This document shows, in pieces, positions 9,703 to 18,837 of a DNA stretch of 60,821 nucleotides; positions within the stretch are counted from its first letter, which is position 1; every line of letters starts with the position of its first letter. The stretch is taken from NCBI GenBank assembly GCA_020056635.1, contig JAGVHI010000018.1, positions 1-60,821 on the forward strand. Direction: 5' to 3'. The notes beneath the pieces are model-generated. The model saw only the letters and a list, made by a program, of their open reading frames with translations, was not told the DNA's origin and made no database searches. Source of the stretch: an archaeon. Its GTDB lineage: Archaea; Micrarchaeota; Micrarchaeia; Anstonellales; Anstonellaceae. A program made the translations under genes and the position numbers.

Positions 9703-10878
9703 ATGCTAAAACTAGCCCCCAGGATGGAGCAGGTGAAATACGAGATACGCGACATAGTGGTGCGCGCAAAGCAGGTAGAAAAGAAAGGGAAGAAGATGCA
9801 CTGGCTCAATATTGGCGACCCTAACCAGTTCGATTTCCTCCCACCCGAGCACGTGAGGAAAGCCGCGGCAGAGGCTGCGGCAAGCGGCAAATACAGCGCA
9901 TACTGCCCATCGCAGGGGGACGAGGAACTCAGAGTGGCGGTTGGAAAGATTGAGGGGGTGCCTGCAGAACACACGTTCATCACTTCAGGGCTGTCCGAGG
10001 GAATTGATTTCCTGTTCACGGCACTTATCGGGATAGGGGAGGAGGCGCTTTTGCCAAACCCGACCTATCCGCTCTACGTTTCGAAAGCAAGGGTGCATGG
10101 GGCAAGCGATGCGTATTACCCGTCTGATTCGGATTTCATCCCGGTCGCAGAGGAACTCAGGAAGAGCGTGACTGGCAAAACCCGCTCCATTGTGGTGATT
10201 AACCCGAACAACCCAACTGGTGCAACCTACCCAAGGAAGGTGCTGCAAGAGATTGCGGATGTGGCAGCTGAGTTCAAGCTCCCGCTCATTGCTGATGAGA
10301 TTTATGACCAGCTCACGCTTGACGAGGACCATTCGATAAACATGCGCGATGTTGCAGGGGATGACGTGCTCCTGATTACCGGGAACGGAATTTCAAAGAA
10401 CTACCTTTATCCTGGAGCAAGAGTAGGGTACCTTGCGGTGAGGGGGCCTGGAGCAGAAGAGCTTTCCTCTGCCCTGCTCAAGCTTTGCAATGCCCGCCTG
10501 TCGGTGAATTGGGAGATGCAGCGCGCCGCGCTTGCAGCGTTCACAGGCCCGAAAACACACCTTGCTGAAACCAAGAGGAAGCTTCGCGAGAGGCGCGATG
10601 TGATGATGAAGCGCTTTTCGGAAATGGGAGGGGTGCATTGCGCTAGGCCCACTGCAGCTTTCTATGCCCTCCCGAAATTCGAGGGGCTCAAGTTCAAGGA
10701 CGACAAGGAGTTCGTTTACTCGATGATTGAGGAGACGGGCATTGTGATGGTCCCAGGCTCGGCGTTCTCTCCGCATTTGGATGGCATTTATGCGCGGCTT
10801 GTTTTCCTGCCAAAGCCAGATGAGCTCAATGAGGCGATGGACAAGCTGGGAGACTTTTTGAAAAAGAGCAGAAAATGA
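9703..10878 (+). CDS. PLP-dependent class I/II aminotransferase (alanine/aspartate type)
   Basis: SGLSEGIDFLFTA, NPTYPLY, INPNNPTGATYPRKVL, IADEIYDQLT, SKNYLYPGARVGYL. Confidence 0.9.
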   Translation: MLKLAPRMEQVKYEIRDIVVRAKQVEKKGKKMHWLNIGDPNQFDFLPPEHVRKAAAEAAASGKYSAYCPSQGDEELRVAVGKIEGVPAEHTFITSGLSEGIDFLFTALIGIGEEALLPNPTYPLYVSKARVHGASDAYYPSDSDFIPVAEELRKSVTGKTRSIVVINPNNPTGATYPRKVLQEIADVAAEFKLPLIADEIYDQLTLDEDHSINMRDVAGDDVLLITGNGISKNYLYPGARVGYLAVRGPGAEELSSALLKLCNARLSVNWEMQRAALAAFTGPKTHLAETKRKLRERRDVMMKRFSEMGGVHCARPTAAFYALPKFEGLKFKDDKEFVYSMIEETGIVMVPGSAFSPHLDGIYARLVFLPKPDELNEAMDKLGDFLKKSRK

Positions 10879-10884
10879 ATTCCC

Positions 10885-11463
10885 TTACTTTATCTCCCCG
10901 CCTTTTGCGTGAGTGTTGCACAGGTCGCGCTCAAACGCGCGGTCGGATGTGTTGAATGAAAGGCAGATTGCAGGGTCGCGGATGAGCTGCGCGAGGTTGA
11001 TCACGCATTCGTGCCTGAATTCTTCGGATTCGATTAATGTGCAGACTGAAATTTCGCGCCTGTCCAATGCCTGCCCCTGCAGGCACGCGTCGCGCACTTC
11101 TGGAATCCTGCTGCGGTAGCACTCTGCATACTGCTGCGCCACCTCAGTCCGGTTCTCAGTTGTGTTTTGAACCTGCTCAGGTGAGATAGTAGTTATGGTG
11201 GGCTGCTTTGGGACAGGCGGCTTTTTTAGCTTCTTTTTTGCCGTCTCGTCTGTTGAATCCGAGAGGCAGGTGGAGCGGAGCTCCTGCTTTTCAATGTTAT
11301 AGCACCTGAAAGGCTCCTGCGCAATAACCGATTCCCGGTAAACACAGCTCTCCTTCCCAGCGCCTGCAGGAATTGAGGAACAGGCATCAGGAACCTGGTT
11401 CTGCGCGCAGCCCGATAGGAATATGACCGCTGCAGCGATTAATACAAGAAGCGCTAGCCTCAT
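10885..11463 (-). CDS. Cys-containing lipoprotein
   Basis: MRLALLVLIAAAVIFLSGCAQNQ: signal plus lipobox LSGC. Confidence 0.7.
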   Translation of the reverse strand: MRLALLVLIAAAVIFLSGCAQNQVPDACSSIPAGAGKESCVYRESVIAQEPFRCYNIEKQELRSTCLSDSTDETAKKKLKKPPVPKQPTITTISPEQVQNTTENRTEVAQQYAECYRSRIPEVRDACLQGQALDRREISVCTLIESEEFRHECVINLAQLIRDPAICLSFNTSDRAFERDLCNTHAKGGEIK

Positions 11464-11502
11464 GTAGTTAGTTCTCCCCTGCAAGTTCATAAATGTTGGT
11501 GG

Positions 11503-12096
11503 CTAGAGCGCAAAAAGCAGCGCGGTTGCCGCAAGCGAAACAGTGATATTGTCGTCAATGCCAAGCTCGAGGCTTTCAACAAGCGCGCAAACTGCAGAGG
11601 CAACGAGCGCCATCCAGCCTGCGATCGCAACCGAAATTGAGGAGAAGACGAAGAATGCAAACGTGCCAAGCATTGTTTTCTTGGGGTTGTAAGGGAGCTT
11701 CCTTTTCCCATGCAGCCCGAAAAGGGTGGAGGCGGAATCGCCCACCGCGAGAATGAACACTGCGGCTGCAGCCTGCTCCGGGTAGGGAAGGATTGAGAGC
11801 GGGAGCAGGAGCCCTGCGGAATACCAAATCGCGCCCTCGAAATGGTTCGCGCCCCTGCGCTCGAACAGCGAGAGAAGCGACCAGAGCGCGCAAGATAGCG
11901 TGCCTGATTTTTTCGCATGGTGCTTTGCATAATAGGAAAGGAGCATGAACCCCAGCAGCAGCGAGAATGCAGCGGCTGCTGCCCAGACCTGCCCGAAAAG
12001 CCAAAGCGTTGCAAGCATGAGAAGGCCGATGTTCAGGTGCGCCAATTGCCTGTCTATTTCGTTCATTCTGCCCACCCAGAGTTTGCTCCTGGCCAA
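11503..12096 (-). CDS. SEC59/DGK-like CTP-dependent polyprenol kinase family membrane protein
   Basis: Multi-TM with GDSASTLFGLHGKRKLPYNPKKTMLGTFAFF and ALVESLELGIDDNITV. Confidence 0.75.
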   Translation of the reverse strand: MARSKLWVGRMNEIDRQLAHLNIGLLMLATLWLFGQVWAAAAAFSLLLGFMLLSYYAKHHAKKSGTLSCALWSLLSLFERRGANHFEGAIWYSAGLLLPLSILPYPEQAAAAVFILAVGDSASTLFGLHGKRKLPYNPKKTMLGTFAFFVFSSISVAIAGWMALVASAVCALVESLELGIDDNITVSLAATALLFAL

Positions 12097-12112
12097 ATCC
12101 GCCGATATTCGT

Positions 12113-12604
12113 TCATTTTATCCTCCGTGAGTATTTGTCTGCCAGCCTTGCTGATGCAAGAGCTACAAACGCAAGCGCAAGAGATGCGGCTATTTGAATG
12201 AATGAATGCACCCCCAGGTACATCCTGCTAAACGAAACCAGGAGCGCGATTGCAATGAAAATTGGGAAGGATTTGCGCTCGTGGAGCGCAAGCGCGAATG
12301 CGAATGCTATGATTGCATGCCCCGAGGGAGTGCCAAAATCCGCAGGGCAGGGGACCTTGGAATCGATTTGAGGGCAGGGGCGCGCCTGCGCGAGCAGCGG
12401 CTTTGCCCCAAGCGAAATAAGCAGCGCAAACGCAGCGGTTATTGCAAGGAAGCGCGTTGCATCAAGCTCGCGGAAAACTGATGCGATTGCGAAGAAGAGC
12501 AGCACAAGAATGACCATAAACATTCTATAGTTTGAGACGAACACTGAGAGCGAAGTGAGCAGAGGGGCGTCAAGCGAGAAGGCAAGCTGCATTATCGGGT
12601 CCAT
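12113..12604 (-). CDS. PAP2 family membrane phosphatase
   Basis: KPLLAQARPC, GTPSGHAII, SRMYLGVHSFIQI; start inferred at ATG 12604 (MDPIMQLAFSLDAP). Confidence 0.85.
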   Translation of the reverse strand: MDPIMQLAFSLDAPLLTSLSVFVSNYRMFMVILVLLFFAIASVFRELDATRFLAITAAFALLISLGAKPLLAQARPCPQIDSKVPCPADFGTPSGHAIIAFAFALALHERKSFPIFIAIALLVSFSRMYLGVHSFIQIAASLALAFVALASARLADKYSRRIK

Positions 12605-12656
12605 TGATTTGGATTTGGGGCTGCGGTTAAAAAAGGTAGCAACTGCAAATCCGCAC

Positions 12657-13319
12657 ATGAAGCTGCGCGGCGCGAGAGCCATCCTATTTGACATTGACGA
12701 TACGCTTTTCCCTACAACCGAGTTTGCGCAGAGGGCACGCAAGAGCGCAGTGCGAGCCATGGTCAAGGCAGGGCTCAATGCGGCAGGGGCGCAGGCGTAC
12801 TCCACGCTTAGGGGGATAGTGCGCAACAAAAGCTCGAATTACCAGTACCACCTTGATGATTTGTGCGTGCGGTTCAACCATAAGCGCGACCCGAAAATCA
12901 TTGCTGCCGGGATCGCGGCTTACCACGTAGCAAAGGCGGGAATCCGGCCCTTCCCAAGAGTGCGCAAAGCATTGCTCGCTCTCCGGAAAAGAGGCTATGG
13001 GATTTATGCCGCATCAGAGGGGAAGGCGCTTAAGCAGTGGGACAAGCTCTATAGGCTGGGGCTGCATAACGTGCTGCAGGGCGCATTCATTTCCGAGGAG
13101 CTGGGGTGCGATAAAGGGAAGGCGTTTTATGTGAAAATTGCGCGAATTCTTCACATGCCTGCCGCTTCTGTTCTTATGGTGGGGGATAGGGAGGGGAAGG
13201 ACATAATCCCTGCGAAAGAGGCAGGGATGAAAACCGCGCGAGTCTGCAAAAAGGGAGCGAAAAGCGAGGCTGATGCGAAAATTGCGGACTTGTCAGGGCT
13301 CCTCAAGCTTCTCAGATGA
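12657..13319 (+). CDS. HAD-superfamily hydrolase
   Basis: ILFDIDDTLFPT motif I; VLMVGDREGKDIIPAKEAGMKTARV motif IV; start inferred at ATG 12657. Confidence 0.85.
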   Translation: MKLRGARAILFDIDDTLFPTTEFAQRARKSAVRAMVKAGLNAAGAQAYSTLRGIVRNKSSNYQYHLDDLCVRFNHKRDPKIIAAGIAAYHVAKAGIRPFPRVRKALLALRKRGYGIYAASEGKALKQWDKLYRLGLHNVLQGAFISEELGCDKGKAFYVKIARILHMPAASVLMVGDREGKDIIPAKEAGMKTARVCKKGAKSEADAKIADLSGLLKLLR

Positions 13320-13349
13320 TCTTGCGCGCAAAAGCGGCGGCAGGTGAGC

Positions 13350-13694
13350 TCAGATGAATTTTACGCCGCAGGCAGGGCAGGAGAGCATGTAGTAGTCCGC
13401 GCGGTAGGCGCAAAGCGGGCAGACAAACGTGCTCCCTGGCACGGTTGGGGCAGAGGGCATGAACGATTTCCCGCACTTGGAGCATGAGAGCGCATTGATT
13501 GGGTTGTTTTCCTTGCAGCTGGGGCATTCTACCCTGAACATTGTGGATATGTGCGTGCCGCAGCCTGGGCAGCGCTCCATGTCAAGCGTCACCGGCTTTT
13601 TGCATTTGGGGCACTTTAGGTCCTTTCCGCCCTTGATTTGGACGTTGCCGCCCTGGCCCTTGACAACGTTTTTCAGGAGCTCCATCATCCCCAT
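13350..13694 (-). CDS. Multi zinc-ribbon protein
   Basis: Repeated CPKCKKP, CPGCGTH, CPSCKEN, CSKCGKS, CPLCAYR, CPACGVK pairs. Confidence 0.75.
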   Translation of the reverse strand: MGMMELLKNVVKGQGGNVQIKGGKDLKCPKCKKPVTLDMERCPGCGTHISTMFRVECPSCKENNPINALSCSKCGKSFMPSAPTVPGSTFVCPLCAYRADYYMLSCPACGVKFI

Positions 13695-13747
13695 AAGGGG
13701 ACTAATGCGAGAAACTGGTTAAAAAACCGCACTTGCATTATACCTGC

Positions 13748-14317
13748 ATGATTTTCATAATCGAGAACGGGTCGCAGTACACGCACGTGATTTGGAGGAG
13801 CGTGCGGGATCTGGGGTTCGAGGCGAAAATAGTTGCGAACAAGGAGAGGATGGACACGCTTGCAGATGCCCAAGCGTTCATAATGGGGGGCGGGCCAGGC
13901 TCATCGTATCTTGACAAGTACCCTCTTTGCGAGGAAATAGTGCATAAAGCTGCAGAAGGGAAATTAGGGAAACCGGTGCTTGGGATTTGCCTTGGGCAGC
14001 AGATAATTGGGCATTTGCTTGGGGGAAAAGTCGAGAAAGGGCCTTCGGCAGAGTACGGGCTTGCGCAAGTGGAAGTGGATAAGGAGGGGGTTCTGCTTAG
14101 GGGGCTTCCTGCAAAATTCAATGTGTGGGTATCGCATTTTGACGAGGTTGTGAAGGAACCAGTTGGATTCTTGGTGCTTGCTCACTCGGATACTTGCAAA
14201 ATAGAGGCTATGGAAAACGTGAAGCGGGAATTGTTCGCTACGCAGTTCCATCCTGAAGTCTGGCACACCGAGCACGGGGAGGAGATTTTGAAAAACTTCC
14301 TTTCGCGCTGCAAATGA
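13748..14317 (+). CDS. guaAA: GMP synthase glutaminase subunit (split, archaeal type)
   Basis: MIFIIENGSQYTHVIWR, GGPGSS, GICLGQQIIGHLLGG, FATQFHPEVWHTEHG. Confidence 0.88.
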   Translation: MIFIIENGSQYTHVIWRSVRDLGFEAKIVANKERMDTLADAQAFIMGGGPGSSYLDKYPLCEEIVHKAAEGKLGKPVLGICLGQQIIGHLLGGKVEKGPSAEYGLAQVEVDKEGVLLRGLPAKFNVWVSHFDEVVKEPVGFLVLAHSDTCKIEAMENVKRELFATQFHPEVWHTEHGEEILKNFLSRCK

Positions 14318-14354
14318 GGCAGGAATAAAAAGCGTTTGAGCACTAAATAATGCC

Positions 14355-14470
14355 GCAGGGATGGCGGAGCCCGGTCAATCGCGTCAGACTCAAGATCACG
14401 TCTCTTCGCAAACGCGCGATGGGATATCTGATGACTTAGGTCTTCGGGAGTTCAAATCTCCCTCCCTGCA
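14355..14470 (+). tRNA. tRNA-Leu(CAA) with 31-nt intron at 37/38 (14395..14425)
   Basis: GCAGGGA/TCCCTGC acceptor; TCAGA-CTCAAG|intron|A-TCTGA anticodon arm; variable arm GAC-TTAG-GTC; T arm GGGAG-TTCAAAT-CTCCC; discriminator A. Confidence 0.92.
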
Positions 14471-14498
14471 CTCTGTATCAGCGGTTCGGGGGAGACGC

Positions 14499-15059
14499 AT
14501 GAAAAACGTTTTCATTTTCTACGGAACTGCCGGCCATCCTGGGGAGAACTGGTTCCCGTGGCTGAAAGGGGAGCTTGAGAAGAAAGGGTTTAGGGCCATA
14601 ATCCCAAAGTTTCCAAGCCCGGAAAACCAGACATTGGAGAATTGGTTCGCTGTTTTTGAGAAATACAAGAAAGAGTTCACAGAGGATACAATACTTGTTG
14701 GGCATAGCTTAGGCGGCACGTTTGCGCTGCGGGTCATGGAAAAAAGCCAAGTCAGGATTAAGGCGCTATTTCTTGTGGCTGCCGCAATCGGGATACCGCC
14801 TCTGAAAAACTATGAGACAGACAGGCCGTTTGTGGAAAAGCCTTTTAACTGGGAAAAAATTAGGGGGAAATGCGGAAAAATAGTTGTATTTCACTCGGAT
14901 GACGATCCCATTGTTTTTGTGGGCAATGGAATCGAGATTGCCAAGAACTTGGATGCAGAATTCGTCAGGTCGCCCACTGGGGGCCATTTCAATGCAAAAG
15001 CCGGGTATTTGAAGTTCCCATTATTGAGAGACAGAATATTGGATATGGAGCCCGCCTGA
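14499..15059 (+). CDS. RBBP9/YdeN-like alpha/beta serine hydrolase
   Basis: MKNVFIFYGTAGHPGENWFPWL, nucleophile elbow LVGHSLGGT, HSDDDPIV, GGHFNAKAGY; start placed downstream of the tRNA. Confidence 0.85.
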   Translation: MKNVFIFYGTAGHPGENWFPWLKGELEKKGFRAIIPKFPSPENQTLENWFAVFEKYKKEFTEDTILVGHSLGGTFALRVMEKSQVRIKALFLVAAAIGIPPLKNYETDRPFVEKPFNWEKIRGKCGKIVVFHSDDDPIVFVGNGIEIAKNLDAEFVRSPTGGHFNAKAGYLKFPLLRDRILDMEPA

Positions 15060-15062
15060 TTG

Positions 15063-16337
15063 TCAGTATTCGTCTTTTTTCTTCAGGATAAGGAAATAGC
15101 CTGCAACCATTGCGATTATTGCCGCCCCAACGCCAGCGTATACTGTTGTGGGGTCGAACCCGAATATCTTGTCGCCATCAGGGGTCGTTCCAGTGCCGTT
15201 TTGGCCAGTTCCGCCACCAGGGGGCTTGGGCTTCGTGCCAGAAGGCACTATGTACTCCCCAAGCGCCTTGTTCGAGTTGCCCTCCTTGTCGCTTATTGTT
15301 ATCGAAAAGCTCACATATGTGTTGGGTGGCTGCACAGGTATGTCCGCCTGGTAGGTCCCGCGCTTGAGCGTGTACATCGATGCGTCCCGCTCGCGGCCCT
15401 TCACCCTGTAGCGCACCACGAAGTGGGAGTTCTCGTCAAAGCCGCTTGCATAGGCCCCCTCATCCGCAACCTCTATAGTAACCCTGCCAAGCCCGTCAAC
15501 CAGCTCGACTGTCGGCAGGCTCCTAAACACCGGCTTGTGCGTGTCGATCACTATTGTGAGCGATTCCTGAACTGAGAAGTCCGCCACCAGCTTTTTCTCG
15601 CGGCGCCCATACGTGGCCGCAACTTCAGCAGAGGCAAGCGGGGTTTTTGGGAATTGGGCGGTCCCGTTCACATCAGTCTGAATTTCCATGTCGCCGGCGC
15701 GCACGGTTGCGTTGAGGGGCGCACCCCGGTCGTCAATCACTTTCACCCTGGGGGAATAGATTGGCCAGATCACTTGCTCGTTCGTATCGTTGACCATGGT
15801 AAAGGAGCGCGTAGACTCAAAGCCGAGCTTGCGCAGGGTGATGTTTATTTTACCGCCCCCCACCTGGAGGAATGCATTGCCCGATGAATCGGTGGTTGCG
15901 GCAGAATTCTCGAACTGCACTGTGGTGTTTGGGTGCGGCTGGCGGGTTTGGTCAAACAGCTTGAGGTAAAGGGCGTATGACGTGACATGCATAGGGTACG
16001 GGTCCTCGCGTATTACGGGTGTGCTGCTGTGGGAGAATGATTGCGATACTGAAGAAGAGCCGAACTTCACATAGACTGTGTAATCGTTCTTTGTCCTGGA
16101 GCCGGAGGGGTCGTAGTTGAAGTATTTTATCGTGACGGTCCCGTTCGCCCCAGTTATCAGCTTGCTCGTGTTCGCCTTTAGTTCGTAGCGTATCCAGTAT
16201 TCCGCCCATACGGTTGCGCCCGGGACAGGCCTGCCAAGCTGGTCAACCACGATAATGTTTATCGATTCAGAGTATTCCGCGAAAAGCGGGAGCGCAAGGA
16301 GCAGAATGAATATGGCAGGCAGCAGCGGGTTTCGCAT
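15063..16337 (-). CDS. Secreted Ig-like/carboxypeptidase-regulatory-like surface protein with C-terminal TM
   Basis: Signal MRNPLLPAIFILLLALPLFA; INIIVVDQLGRPVPGATVWAEY repeats; C-terminal TM VYAGVGAAIIAMVAGYFLILKKKDEY. Confidence 0.75.
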   Translation of the reverse strand: MRNPLLPAIFILLLALPLFAEYSESINIIVVDQLGRPVPGATVWAEYWIRYELKANTSKLITGANGTVTIKYFNYDPSGSRTKNDYTVYVKFGSSSVSQSFSHSSTPVIREDPYPMHVTSYALYLKLFDQTRQPHPNTTVQFENSAATTDSSGNAFLQVGGGKINITLRKLGFESTRSFTMVNDTNEQVIWPIYSPRVKVIDDRGAPLNATVRAGDMEIQTDVNGTAQFPKTPLASAEVAATYGRREKKLVADFSVQESLTIVIDTHKPVFRSLPTVELVDGLGRVTIEVADEGAYASGFDENSHFVVRYRVKGRERDASMYTLKRGTYQADIPVQPPNTYVSFSITISDKEGNSNKALGEYIVPSGTKPKPPGGGTGQNGTGTTPDGDKIFGFDPTTVYAGVGAAIIAMVAGYFLILKKKDEY

Positions 16338-16392
16338 AGAATTCCCTTGGGGGGATGGATATTAAAATCATGCCGGAGTATAGCCGGTTTGT

Positions 16393-17715
16393 ATGGCAGT
16401 GTCTCCACTTGAGGACCGGTACAAAACCGAGATGAACGCGATTTTTGAGGACAAGGCAAAGCTTGGCTACTGGATGGCAGTTGAAGTTGCCCTTGCGCAC
16501 GCGCATGCGAAGCTCGGGGACATTCCAAAAGACGCGCCTTCCGAGATTGAGAAGGCATCCAAAAAGGTGGAGCTTTCCAGAGTGCTTGAGATTGAGGCGT
16601 CTACGCACCATGATTTGATGGCGATGGTCAAGGCGCTCACTGAAAAGTGCCAGGGGAAGTCTGGAGCCCATGTGCATTTGGGGGCGACAAGCTATGATAT
16701 TGAGGACACCGCCACCGCGCTGCAGTTCCGGGATGCGATAGCGCTCATCAGGAAGCACTCGCTTGAGCTTTGCAAGGTGCTCCGCTCGCTTGCGGTTGCG
16801 CACAAGCGGACAGTGTGCGTGGGCAGGACACACGGGCAGCATGCGGTGCCCACAACATATGGGATGAAGTTCGCGCTCTATTACACTGAAATGCGGAGGA
16901 ATTTGGAAAGGCTGGATTCTGCGCTTGCAAGGATATCAGTGGGCAAAATGTCAGGTGCCACAGGCACGATGGCAACGTTTTGGGGAAAGGGAAGGCAGAT
17001 TCAGGCGCTTGTGATGGCCGAGCTTGGGCTGCAGGCTGCCAAAGTGTCGAACCAGGTGGTGCAGCGGGACCGGCATGCGGAAGTGCTGTTCGTGATTTCA
17101 CTGATTGGGGCAACGCTTGAGAAAATTGCAAAAGAAATCCGGAATTTGCAGCGGAGCGAAATAATGGAAGTGGCTGAGCCTTTCGCAAGCACGCAAGTTG
17201 GCTCGTCCACCATGCCGCAGAAGAGGAACCCGCACAAATCAGAGAGGATTTGCTCGCTTGCGAGGGTGCTTCGGGCGAATGTGCAGACCGCGCTTGAGAA
17301 CATAGCGCTTGAGCACGAGAGGGATTTGAGCAACTCCGCAAATGAGAGGTACATTTTCGCTGAATCGTTCATAACCTGTGACTATATGCTGAAGCAAACG
17401 GCATCCATACTTTCGGGGCTTGAGTTCTTCCCGGAAAACATCAAGCGGAACCTTGAGTCCTCGGACGGGCGCGTGATGGCTGAGAGGGTGATGATAGCGC
17501 TTGCAAAAAAGGGGATGGGCAGGCAGGATGCGCATGAGATCATCAGGGCCGCCAGCATCGAATCGTTCAGGAAAAACAGGCCGTTGCTCGAGGTGCTCTC
17601 TGCGAACAAAACGGTTGCAAAGCACTTGACGCGCGCAGAGCTTTCAAAGCTGTTCGATTACGCAACTTACATTGGAGAAGCGCCGCAAATAGTCGAGGAA
17701 GCGGCAAAGGAGTAG
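16393..17715 (+). CDS. purB: Adenylosuccinate lyase
   Basis: HHDLMAMV, GATSYDIEDTA, VGRTHGQHAVPTTYG, GSSTMPQKRNPHKSE signature. Confidence 0.95.
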   Translation: MAVSPLEDRYKTEMNAIFEDKAKLGYWMAVEVALAHAHAKLGDIPKDAPSEIEKASKKVELSRVLEIEASTHHDLMAMVKALTEKCQGKSGAHVHLGATSYDIEDTATALQFRDAIALIRKHSLELCKVLRSLAVAHKRTVCVGRTHGQHAVPTTYGMKFALYYTEMRRNLERLDSALARISVGKMSGATGTMATFWGKGRQIQALVMAELGLQAAKVSNQVVQRDRHAEVLFVISLIGATLEKIAKEIRNLQRSEIMEVAEPFASTQVGSSTMPQKRNPHKSERICSLARVLRANVQTALENIALEHERDLSNSANERYIFAESFITCDYMLKQTASILSGLEFFPENIKRNLESSDGRVMAERVMIALAKKGMGRQDAHEIIRAASIESFRKNRPLLEVLSANKTVAKHLTRAELSKLFDYATYIGEAPQIVEEAAKE

Positions 17716-17730
17716 GCTCTTGTTCATTTT

Positions 17731-18738
17731 TCAGGTGCAAACGTTGCCTGCACAATTATTTGAGCAGCAGTGCGAATTAGAGGAACATGTTTCCCCTGCC
17801 ACGTTGCAGCAGTGCCCGTCCTGGCAAACCGAAACATGGATTCCGGTGGTGGAATCATAGCAGCAGTCATCATCGGAGCTGCAGCTTGGCTTCCCCTGCG
17901 TAGTTGAGGATTTGCAGCAGATCTTTTTTCCTGTGACTGCAGATGAGAACGGTTGGGTTGGGGAGCAGCAGTTCGGGCTAGCGGCGGATAGGTTGCCAGT
18001 GAATTCCGGATGGCAGCATTTGCTTTCGCATGCCTGCACCCCGCCTGACTGGCAGCACTCGGACGCAGAGCCGCAATTTTGGTCGTTGGCTGTGCACGCG
18101 CAGGAGCTGGATATGCATGAGCCTGAGCAGCATTGCGAGCCTGCAGTGCATGCAGTCCCCTCGTACCTGCAGCATGTAGAAAATAGGCACGTGTCGTTTT
18201 GCGAGCAACATTGCAATTCGCTTGCGCAGCCCGATTGGCCTTCAGAATAGGCGCAGCCGTAGCGCGGGTCGATTTCGCCTGGGCAGACCACCATGAAATC
18301 CCGAGCCCCAGCCTGGACAAGGCTGCCAAATGCCGCAGTGCCATATGTGAAGGAGAGCGGGAATTCGCACATCCCAATTGGAGAGCTTATGTTTGCAGGA
18401 ACTGCAATGATGATACCTGCCCCTGGGCTCAGATATATGTGCGGAGAAAGCGGGTATGCGGTCCCGGAAACCGAAGCTGAGCTTAGCGTGACTGATTCGA
18501 CTGCGTTGTTCTGTATTTTCATCGCAAGCGTGCCGTTCGGGTAGACTTTTGCGTCAAGCACCGCAAGAGGGTGCGCCGCCCCGCGCCAGTACGCCTGACT
18601 TTGCTTCAGCTTGACGTGCAGCGCGGTTCCGGGGTTCCATGTGAGAAGCGCAGTTGCGGTGAGCAGCACCATGAGCACCACTGCGGCAAGAATCATGTAT
18701 TCGACCACTGCCTGCCCGCGTCCTTTGTCCACTGCCAC
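17731..18738 (-). CDS. Cys-rich secreted protein with class III (pilin-like) signal sequence; smaller relative of 1..2904
   Basis: KGRGQAVVEYMILAAVVLMVLL at N-terminus; CC-rich repeats QCCSGSC, HCCSNNCAGNVC. Confidence 0.85.
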   Translation of the reverse strand: MAVDKGRGQAVVEYMILAAVVLMVLLTATALLTWNPGTALHVKLKQSQAYWRGAAHPLAVLDAKVYPNGTLAMKIQNNAVESVTLSSASVSGTAYPLSPHIYLSPGAGIIIAVPANISSPIGMCEFPLSFTYGTAAFGSLVQAGARDFMVVCPGEIDPRYGCAYSEGQSGCASELQCCSQNDTCLFSTCCRYEGTACTAGSQCCSGSCISSSCACTANDQNCGSASECCQSGGVQACESKCCHPEFTGNLSAASPNCCSPTQPFSSAVTGKKICCKSSTTQGKPSCSSDDDCCYDSTTGIHVSVCQDGHCCNVAGETCSSNSHCCSNNCAGNVCT

Positions 18739-18837
18739 GCAAAAGCCTGCGAACTGCTGGGTTATAAATGTTTATCGAGAAATGATGTGGGAGTTAGTCA
18801 AGTATGTTGCTAATTTCATTATCGAATCGGCGGGTGG

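Noticed and set aside
14361-14498. N-terminal part of the 14361..15059 ORF
   Set aside because: Lies within tRNA-Leu; hydrolase start placed at ATG 14499.
17724-18377. 217-aa Ala/Arg-rich minus-strand ORF and plus-strand ORFs over the second Cys-rich gene
   Set aside because: Frame shadows of the 17731..18738 CDS.
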